Shown here piece by piece: positions 9,858-19,800 of a stretch of 22,213 nt of DNA. A model generated the notes under the pieces. The model was not told the DNA's origin. It saw only the letters and a program-made list of their open reading frames with translations, and searched no databases. The DNA is from Azolla pinnata (Eukaryota > Streptophyta > Polypodiopsida > Salviniales > Salviniaceae). Within the stretch, counting starts at the first letter, position 1. Every line of letters begins with the position of its first letter. The stretch spans positions 7,501-29,713 of the forward strand of contig JBBBWG010004503.1 of assembly GCA_037176905.1 (NCBI GenBank). The letters run 5' to 3'. A program made the position numbers and the translations under genes.

Positions 9858-12800
9858 ATGACAAGTATACCAGCAAGTGCCCAATCATATCTACCCAACC
9901 CGCGGAAACGGCTGCGGACAAAGAGTGTTTCTTGGGCAGCGGAAGATAAGCTGAATCAGGTAGGTCTGCCCAAGCTTCTTTCTTGAGAATATCCTTTGTT
10001 GGTTTTGTATGGCTGTTGAAGTTTCATGTTGAACTGCCTGATCCGCTGCTTGATCTGTTTATTGATGAAGTCTTGATTAGTGTTGTAGATTACGGTTTTC
10101 TACTATATCTGGCAGTTGCTATTGTTTTGAACTACCTATGCAATACATCATTTCTTATTGTATTCGGTTTTTGTAAACTTTATGTTTTCTCTACCCTAAC
10201 AGTGAATAAGAACTTGGTTTTTGTGATGTTCGTGTTTGCTATCATGCTTAAGGAGCATGCCAACTGACAGCGGCTCATCTCTTTTAGTTAAGCGTGAATC
10301 TTCCATTGACAAACTGATCAATATTTCATGTGGAGTGTATACATATTATGCATTATTTCAGCAGGGATTTGCGTGCTTAGTTTTCTACATATCTTGCTTG
10401 CATTCGTTGTTGAAGTTAACTGTTGGCATTTAAGGTTGTTCTGTAAAAGTTTTGTACGTAGGATATTTGTTGTGGAAATTCGTGTCTTATTATTGTGGAA
10501 ATCCCATGTTTGCTGCTATGTTCGCTGTATCAAACCATTGAATTAAAATTGTTTACATTTATGGGATGCAATATTGATGCTGTGCAGTGGTACATTCCCA
10601 TAGCCCTGACACATCTGAGTGCAGGAAGCAACAAGCTCAAATTCGTGAACAAGTTGCACCCCTAGTTTGAACCATGTGCACAAAGAATTGCTGAGGGTGG
10701 ATCATGATTCTGTGATAAATTTAAAAAAAATACTTATTAGATCTTTCTAATATCTCTGTTGGAGTTCTTGATTTTTGCACATGCATCCTACTTGCTTTGG
10801 TTCAAGACTTAAGGTCCTTATTGTAGCATTGCTTGTGTCAAATCAAATGATCATTGTTGAATTAAATATAACAACAATGACGATCTTCTAATTTTCTAGG
10901 CCATAGTTGCAACAAATCCCTGGTTTGGTCGTTGACATTGATCATAAGCACAAACTACAATGCTGGCATTAGAAATACTCTAATGCCCTTGCAATATTGT
11001 ACATAGGGATAAGTATAAGGGTTATCCACGCACATGTACTCGAATCTTCTTGCATTTTCTTCACAAAATTGATGTTTTCTGTCATCTTATCAAATTTTGA
11101 ACGTTTGTTGAATGTATGAGTTTCATACATTGTGGTGAAGTTCTTTTTATGTGAATCTCATTGTTTCACTAAAACTTGAAAGCAATGATTGTTCTATAAG
11201 ATGTGTGTTCATGATCATGGGAATTCAATAAATTGGTCTGATGAATTCAATAACCTGGTCTGGCTCATTATGTGAAAATGATTCATCTATTTGCTTCCAA
11301 GTATGTGGGCAACCCAAGTATGCTGGTATATTGTGTTTATGGGAAATCGAGAAGTGGTTGAAAGTGTTATGCATATGATATGAGAGATAATAATGTGACT
11401 GGCAAGCTTGTGCTCTGTAACATTCAATTATGTCCGTTTTACCTTCTTGATATCCAACAAGCATAGGGAAATGGCTGATTTGGTACTGACACCGATATAC
11501 CTTAAATTTCTGACATTGCCACCTTTCAACATTTTGTTTGAAATTTGCACTTGCATATGTCAGTGTCACACATGTTATGGCATGCTTCTGACTAAGAGTT
11601 TGCGCTTGCATGCACTAACAAGCCGAGTCTGTCTATTCTTTGAGTAGCTTCAGGTTTATATGTATAAATGGAGCATGAAACTACTGTCAAACTAGTTTCC
11701 TTCAGGCTTCTCAAGTGCCTGCCAAATTTTGTCTTTGAGAGATCCTTCCCCTCTCTCGATCTAATTATAGTCTGAGATTTTTCATGTGAAATTCAGAACT
11801 TGCCTTCTCTTTTATCTGCATTAGATTGACTCCTACTTCTTGCGCTTAAAAAGAGGTCCCCATACATGCCGAATACTTGTATTGGAACGGAGTTTAGCTT
11901 CTTTAAATGTGTTCACACTACATACAATGTGTTTTTTAGATGATAAAAATTCATTGCCTAGATGAAATCCTGCAGGTTGTGTCTATTCCTCAATTTAGTT
12001 ATCCTTGTTTTGTATTCTGGCCTATGTGATGGAGAAGTATGCCATAATTTCTCCAGAAGAATTTGTTGTCATTGGATTGGGCATTCCAGGTGTGCAGGTT
12101 AATTTAGTTGTATGCTTTGTTCTGTATTGGTCCTTGGTCTAGCATTCTCTCAAGTTTTGATTTTGTTCGTTGTTATGAAAAAGGGGTTGGTCTTATCTCT
12201 GTATAAACGCCTATGTTTCATATGCAAACAGGTTTTGATGTCATCTTAGTCATATTGTATTCTGATATCTGATTCCTGCTCCTATGGCATGCGATAACAG
12301 AGACAGATTGAATCTGATGCATTGAATAACCGATGTAGGTTCTTAAAATTTTTAATATTGTCGATCATGGGTAGACTTGAGCATTAATTGTATTTCCTAT
12401 ACTCTGAGCGTAGATGTAATCACTCTACAAACTATAAGCAAGAGCTCTGTGGGTTGGTTTTGATGCCAATTTAATTAATCATGTGGTATTGTGATGATTG
12501 TAGATGCCATTGTCTGATGTGCATGGTTTGATTGATTCTTAGGAGATTTAAAAGCTCTTTCTGCATGGAGGTGTATTCATATTCACTTAGAGGTTTCTAT
12601 CTTATTTTCACTTTCTTGTTCATTGTATTAGTTTCAGTCTTATTGGTTCCTGTATGAGCAGTAAATGACATAGTAAACATGCTGATTTTGAGTGTACATA
12701 TAGGTTCGGCTCTTTGCAGCTGAGGATGCACCATCACTTTCAGGGTCGGTATTGCAAGACCTCCTGGAGGCCAAAAGAAGCAAATTTATGCATTCGTTGG

Positions 12801-14679
12801 TCCCAGTACCAGGAAATGATTTGCCTCCAGGGTTCGAGAGTATCGCCGCAAAGCGTGCCAGGCTCAATGCATCACCTGTTCCTGCAATGGTTACCCAAAT
12901 ACTCTGGCGTTATCCTGAGAGGGTGAGCTATGTGACATTGCTTGCTTGTGTTTTCCTTCTCTTTCATGGTCTGGTTCACAATCATATTTTGGACTGAACT
13001 TCCTGCAAATGTGCAGTTCATATATGATCCATCATGGCAAGTTTGTATTGGTGATGAAAGCAGCGAGGCGGCTTTGCAGACGCAACGAGAAGTGAGAGTG
13101 CTAGAGGCCATTTATCCACGGCTAACAGCAATCCCGGCTAGGTTATTTCTGGACTGAAAAAGTTGTTCTCAGCAATGTATATGCCTGTGCAGGTCTCTGA
13201 TTGATGACATGTGCTCTGTTTTGCAGTCCAGCTGAGCTGCAGGAAATACCAACAGGAGGTGATGATGCCGTGGTTCCTAATATTCCGTTGATACCGATCG
13301 AGGATGAAGAGGATGGCGTAGAGGAGGATTTTGATTCTAAAGGTGGGTATGCATAGCAACAATGGCCATTTTTCAAAATCTTTAACGAGAACAATTTTGT
13401 TGATTTTTCACAATCAGTGCTTCATCACGGGACATGTGCATGATTTTGTTGGATGTGTGTAGGGAGCACTGGATCTAAATTTGAGTTGTTTTCCTCATCT
13501 TCTGCTTCTTCATCATCATCTTCAGCTGCTTCAATTTTGTCAGCATTTCCTTCGGTGCCCATGTCTACTTCGTCACCTCAGATTTCAGCAGCTCCTTTGA
13601 GTTATCCCCCAGGATACTCTCCACCCAGGGATGATAAAAAACCTGCCATTGGAGGTGCACAATCTGGAGTTCCAAACACCGACTTTGCAACAACCTTCTT
13701 ACAAAATGCTGGTCCAGATGTAGCAGCAGCTGCAGCAGCAGCCTATGCAGTCTTGAAAGCCAAAGAGAACGGAGCGCTGATAGACCATGAGCTCCTCATC
13801 AAGATATTGAACAACCCTCTTCTGATCGAAACATTGACAGCGTCAAACCCGAGCCTAAACAACCAATCCGCAGGTGTTGCCTGGAACAACAACAACAACA
13901 ACCAACAGCTGCCTCCATACAGAGCAAGCATGAATGGGAATGGTCTGAAAGTGAGAGAACCCTCGTTCGGCGAGGGTGGTGCACATATGGGTCCATCAGG
14001 CAGTGCTCAAGCAATGCTAACAAGACAGAGATATGACATGCCCAGTGTGCAGGGCAATCCACCATGGGGTCCTGTTGCAGCTAATGCTTTGGGAAGCTCA
14101 CATGCAGCTAATGCTTTGGGAAGCTCACAAAGCAGGGGAGCTTTTCCAGGAGAAGTGAGTGCAGTCCATGGACAAGCATATATCAATGCCAGTCATTCTT
14201 ATCCTCTTCCTCGTCATGACATTCCGAGAGACGTTATCCAACCACATCTTGTTATGCCTGGGGCAGTGGGCACGAATGACGCGACTCCATTTCTGCCTAA
14301 TTTGGCACCGATGATGTCTTTTGAAGGGAAAGCACTTGAACATGATCTTGAGCAACGCCTCCAGATGGCGAATGCATCTTCAGGATCCATGGGTGGGCAA
14401 CCATGGCCAGGAAATAGCGGCGGCGTGGTGTTATCTTCTCCTCTGATGTCTACAGCTTCTTCTCAGGATAGAGCTCCTACTGGTCCGAAGGTCAAAAAGC
14501 AATGCTTCTTTTTCAATACTCCAAAAGGATGCAGGAATGGGGCGTTTTGCAACTTCTTGCATGGGCCCGAGAAACCGCATCATGAGAGAACGAATTCATC
14601 AAGCCCAGAAACAGGCCAAGGCACAGGCTCTGGCATGCAAGGTGGCGGTAGTAAGGCAGAGAGAGAAGAAGGCGAGTAG
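9858..14679 (+). CDS. CCCH zinc-finger protein, C3H6/LUMINIDEPENDENS-like, with PP1-docking motif
   Basis: Five coding exons: 9858-9959, 12704-12922, 13017-13141, 13227-13342 and 13463-14679 (592 aa). All junctions are GT-AG and phases join cleanly. The ATG at 9858 is preceded by an in-frame stop at 9825. Order: basic N terminus with KSVSW (residues 22-26), then KLNQVRLF (31-38); LPPGFE (74-79); a conserved block with WRYPER and REVRVLEAIYPR; an acidic segment; a Ser-rich run (about 198-210); an Ala-rich stretch and IKILNNPLLIETL (about 275-312), like a segment of LUMINIDEPENDENS; Asn/Gln-rich linker; one CCCH finger C-x8-C-x5-C-x3-H (535-554); Glu-rich tail. The family is nuclear and linked to RNA or chromatin regulation. 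KSVSW fits the RVxF consensus for binding protein phosphatase 1, and the surrounding residues resemble PNUTS; that role is my inference. The gene is convergent with the kinase gene. Family assignment is strong, exact orthology uncertain. Confidence 0.9.
9960..12703 (+). other. Intron 1 of the CCCH gene (about 2.7 kb)
   Basis: The donor GTAGGT follows codon 34 (Gln) and the acceptor ATATAG precedes VRLF; the join is in phase 0. The intron is T-rich, typical of plants, and far longer than the other three introns (94, 85 and 120 bp). I see no transposon or RNA gene in it. A 128-codon minus-strand frame at 11225-11611 has no recognisable motif. The size and the first-intron position would suit regulatory content, but none is visible. 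Confidence 0.85.
14077..14130 (+). repeat. 27-bp in-frame tandem duplication in the CCCH gene
   Basis: Two adjacent 27-bp copies (14077-14103 and 14104-14130) are identical except for the last base (CAT against CAA). They encode A-A-N-A-L-G-S-S-H and A-A-N-A-L-G-S-S-Q. Near-identity implies a recent event, and being nine codons long it leaves the frame intact. It lies in the low-complexity linker between the Asn-rich segment and the zinc finger. Confidence 0.9.
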
Positions 14680-16676
14680 AAAACTTGGAAATTTCGACAA
14701 GATGATGAGAGTACTTTTGTTTTGCTCACAATGCTTTTACATATGAGAGGTGAACTGGACGGTTTGCAATGGAATGGGGCTGAAAAGAGGTGACCTGTAC
14801 CAAATTCAATCATGCAAAGGGAAACCATTTTAAGATGTTACCAGAAAAGAATCCTTTGATGTTGAGATGGCCGACTTCTCAGCTATGCCTCCTTGCCTGT
14901 AACGGCAAATCCTGAAGCGGAAGAGAGGAAGTTTGCACATACAGACCTTTTCTACAAGGGGTAGCTAACATACAGCATCAAATCATTGCTTTGCTGCCAA
15001 CCTGCTCTTCTAAAACCAGCAAATCGTGATCTAATAATAAAACCCTAATCTGGCATCATGACACAAAGGACATAGGATAGCAAGACAATAATACAAAGTT
15101 CAAAGGGGATGAGATATGGCATTATTTAAGTTCATTTGGGCAAAGTTTGTGATGTATATGAATGTATATGAGAGGTAGAGATGCTGTGGATGCCCAGGGA
15201 TGTTTTTTGGCAGGTCTTCTACCAGTTCACGGGACTGTTCAAATTTGGCATATTTGCCATTCTAGCATAGCGGGTATCGGTATATTTATTGATGGCAAGC
15301 TTTCCTTTTATTTGGATGTAGCAGCTTGTCGATTTCCTGCATTAATGACTTACTTACCCTAGAGAAGATGGTCCTCATCTTATGTCAATTGTATCATAAA
15401 ACAGTCTTGAGGAGCACAAGATGTGAGGCAGGACTACGGTATGGTTTCATGGATGATTTCTTTTCCTCCAAATTTGACTATATCAAGACTCAAGGGTGTG
15501 TTTGCCTTTTGGATTCCTTGGGAACAACAGCATTGGAATTTGGTAAAGAGCGTTGAGATTTGACTTCCTGGAAGGAAGAGCTTTCCCTTTTGCAAATCAA
15601 AGACACTTGGCTCTCAGCACATTGAACCTTTTCAGGAGGTTTTCGCATAATAAATCCATCTCTTGCTGAAGCTTTAGAACAGTGTTTGTGAAAAGCAGAA
15701 TTGCCCATAATTGCTTCCAACTTTCGAAACAAACGCAGCGAATTGCATCAACTCGAGCTTTGGAAAGGAGTACTTTTACACAGTGGGCTATGTATATATC
15801 CTTTGAGCACAACAGATGGGCAGCACTTTCTTTTGCTTTTCACCTAATGCAGTTAAGTTACTTGCATATCAAACCAAGCAAAAGAAGATGCTGCTTTTCA
15901 GGCTTGGACCATATGAAGATGTCTTCCCCATGTTGATGTGACACCAACAAGCCCTGATTACATGTATAACAGGGACCCGACACATTTTTGTTTTCATTGC
16001 TGGCCATACCGACATGAATGCAGGGAATGCTTTCTGAGTTCTAAAATTCAATTCATCAGAAAAGCTTCCATTCACCTACAGCTGCATTCCATGAGAAGCT
16101 CTTGGAAGTGCTTGTAATAAACCCCCATCATTATGGAAAACTAGAGCTCTTGGGCATGACAATGAGCAACCAAACCACATCGATCCAATACATACAGCTT
16201 CTTTGGTAAAACATCAGAGTATTCAGAAAGGCAAATTCTCAGAAAAAGGCAATTCCTGCACATTTATATCAAGCTTTGTGTACAACAAAAGAAGTGAAGC
16301 ACATGGCTGAGATGGATACCTTTCTAGAGAAAGGCCCCGGAGTATGATATAATATGGGAAAAGATTACCACTAAGGCTTGACTTTTGTGCACTTTTGATG
16401 TCCATGCGACGCATACGGTCATGCATTGAGCAGGGGTAAACAATGAACTATGTTGATGCTAGCAGCAGCAGCAGCAGGAGTAGTAGTCGTCATCTTTGCA
16501 AAATTAGCATTTGAATTAACAAAGAATAGGAAAAGAAAAAGGGTCAAGCATGTGCAGAAAGCTACAAACTTCTGAGGAGGGAAAGAGAGTTGATGAATAG
16601 GCATGCATGACCTTTCTTCTTGTTTTGCTCTTATCTACAACAAATGGGGTTTAGTGATTAATGGAAATGGTTCTAT
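14680..16676. other. Convergent intergenic region with 3' UTRs
   Basis: The gene 1 3' UTR occupies the left part, probably to about 15040-15080. The rest is unique sequence without a recognised gene. Minus-strand frames at 15490-15732 (80 codons) and overlapping 15597-15812 have no recognisable domain and poor support. A short (AGC)n tract sits near 16457-16477. Confidence 0.5.
15036..15041 (+). terminator. Candidate poly(A) signal of the CCCH gene
   Basis: AATAAA lies about 360 nt after the stop codon, within an A-rich context. Plant poly(A) signals are degenerate, so an earlier site could be used. Confidence 0.45.
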
Positions 16677-16682
16677 TTTATT
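16677..16682 (-). terminator. Candidate poly(A) signal of the receptor-like kinase gene
   Basis: AATAAA on the minus strand (TTTATT on plus), about 120 nt downstream of the kinase stop codon, in an AT-rich context. The distance is typical of plant 3' UTRs. Confidence 0.5.
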
Positions 16683-16803
16683 TATGCCTCGTAGCATGGC
16701 ATCTTAAGTTATCTTACAACACGGGGATTGGGGTTTACGCCAAACGAAAACATTCCTAGAAAAAAAAAAAACCCTTTGGGAGCTCTACCTAAACGTGAGA
16801 GAC

Positions 16804-19800
16804 TTAACTTCCATACCTCCTCAGTGATGGCTTGTATCCAGGCCCGCTTGGACTTTCGATCAGAAGTTCGAGCTTTTCATCCATTAACATACCTTTGTTT
16901 AGATTGTCTCTTTTTTGGCTTGCTAGTTCATCTCTTCCGTTGTTGAAAACGGGGGTTGTCCGGCTTCGGCGTTCCTGTTATACATGTATGCGCAAATGAT
17001 CAAAAAGATGTGGAATATGAAAAGGTGAAAACAATTTCGCGCAGAGGAGGATGTTCACGGAACTCAAGCCTGGCTATGGATAAAACCAAGCTGTTCCAAC
17101 TGTTTTGCTGATGCACATGAGAGAACAGAATCTACACCGACATGAGACTATGCTCTTACTATTGAGTTATACACATGAGAAGGAATCGGAAGGAATGAAA
17201 GCTTATCAAACGCATAAAAGGTTTTGTGCTTTACGTCTCGGTAAGGGTAGTCTTCAGCTTCGAGCATGTGAACGACATGACCCATCTTGGGCCTCTTCTG
17301 AGCATCCGGATCCACACATCTTAATGCAACCAATAGTGCCCTCTTGAGGGCCCGAGCTGAAGGTTTAACATCCAATCTCGGATCCACAACTTCCTCAGAC
17401 CTTCGGCTTCCCACCATCATCTTCAACCAATCCACCAGATTCACCTACACAAACCCCAATTCATCATGCCCACAACATCAGCAACAGTTTTTATATGCAC
17501 TTGCATGAAACTGCGGTACAAGTATCTCCTAAAACAGTTCAGATACAACTAGAATCATTTGCCTCGAGGATACTCAACTTGGTCGAACTCAGCAGCAAAA
17601 GCCAGGGTCTAAACATACGATTGGTGTAGTGATTTGCTTGTTACAGGATCTTAGGTTTCACAAAGTTAGTGCTCTAGACAAATTTGGTTTTCATCATCTT
17701 AGGTTTCCTAAACCTAGTGCAAAAACAAACAACTTCTCATTGGTACACCGATTCTTTGAACCCATTTGATGGAATACACCCATTTTTAGGGTTCAAATTG
17801 GTATACGATTTTTGGGACCCATTTGGTCAAATGCAGCCTAGGGCTTTCCAAACGTTGTTGTCTAGAGAAAAAAGCTATTGGTTTAAACACTAATAGCACG
17901 TATCACTCCTCTAATGATTTCCTATTGTGATCAAACTTAGCTCCAAGAGAAGAGGTGTTATGCTTACCTCTCCATTTGGCCTGCTATAATCAACAGGATC
18001 TCTCCCAGTGATGACTTCCATGAGCAATACACCGAAACTATAGACATCACTCCGTTCGTTCAGTAAGCCAGTGCTGGCATATTCAGGTGCAACATATCTT
18101 CAGGAAGCAAACGGAAAAACAGCCAAAACTCAGTATTGAGTAAGATATAGAAGCAGTGTACCAGTATTAGGAAATAGGTGTGTTCTGACATCATGAATCA
18201 TTTTTTACCCAAAAGTTCCCATCACTCTTGTGGTCACAAAACTTTTGCCAGCACCCAACAGCTTTGCTAATCCAAAATCCGAAACTTTCGGATTCCATTC
18301 ACGATCGAGTAGAATGTTGCTCGACTTCACATCTCGATGGACGACTTTCGGCTCAAGCCCTTCATGTAAATAAGCCAACCTGCAAGATTCCAAAAAGCCC
18401 TTGAATGTGTAATAGTGAATCCACAATCAAGTCCCGCATCATAACATATAGTGGGGTTGAGATCAACAGCTTGCCAAGAAAGGCTATGGTGTCATTTCAC
18501 TACAATCTACAACACAGTTTGATCTTTAGCTCCCATTCGATTTCATGAGCTTACTGGTCCCCAAGAAATTAGATGGCTATTGGGGCATTCGATAATCTTC
18601 ACCAGACACTAAACATCTACCCTTAGTTCCCAGTTTGATTTCATGGAGTTCTAACAACAAACCAAAAGCTCACAAACAAAGCTGAAAAAGAGCTGCTCTG
18701 TCATGTGCTTTTCTTCTACCCATGAAATCATATGGCTATGGGGAGCTCCAACAGGCATAAAATATCTAGCCTTAATTTCTCGTTTGATATCATGGGATTC
18801 TAACGACAAATCATGACCTCATAAAAAGAAAAAACTGAAGAAGTGCTTCCTTATCTGTGTATTTCTACTCATGAAAACGATTGGCTCCGCAAGACATTAG
18901 ATATATCTAGTCTTAACCTCCCATTAGATTCTAACAGCAGATCAGTAGAGCTCACAACAAACAGAAAACAGAAAAAGAGCTGCTGCTTATCATGTGCTTT
19001 TCTACACCTTGAGAAAGAAGGCTTTTTTACCCTTTGGCAGTTCCGAGAGCTATCCTCATGCGGCCCTCCCATGGAATAGGATTGTTTTCTCCGAGCTTTC
19101 CGTGTAGCCATTGGTCCAAATTTCCATTGTCGACATACTCGTAGACAAGCATTCTGCAAGTGGAAATCAACTGGCTTGTCATTAACCTTTCCACAAGATA
19201 TGGCTAGAGATTCACTCTCCATTCCACCAGTTAGGCTTACACAATCACATTGTACGAAAGAACAAGAATGTGCCAGAAAACAGAAAGCATGGGTGGCAAG
19301 TGTAATACTTGGAGGGTACAAAGAGGAAGTAGGAAGCAACAAGAAACAGAGAGATCATATATGCACATTTGAACAAACGTACCTATGGTTGCCTTCGGCA
19401 CAGTAGCCGATAAGCCTTACAAGGTTCTTGTGCCGAACCTTGCCAATGGCTTCCACTTCGACGCTGAACTCTCGCTCAGCTTGGCCCCTATAAAAACGAT
19501 AGGGAGATCCGTTAACATGCAAAACCAAATGTAATCAAGTTAACATGTAAAGACAGCAAAACCAAGCGTAATCAAGTTAACATGTAAAGACAGCAGTGTA
19601 ATCAAGATGGTTTGATGCAATTAAACCAAGTGTAATCAAGATGGTTTGATGCAATGAAACCAAGAGTAATCAAGATGATTTGATGCAATTAAAACAAGTG
19701 TAATCCAGATGATATGGTGCATTTGAACCGAGAGTAATATAAGATGAAGTACATTGAGCCAAATGGATTAGTCAAGCTGATATACTAGGTTAAGGGACTG

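Noticed and set aside
11225-11611. 128-codon minus-strand ORF in CCCH intron 1
   Set aside because: No recognisable motif, antisense to a well-supported intron, and its composition fits reverse-complemented T-rich intron DNA.
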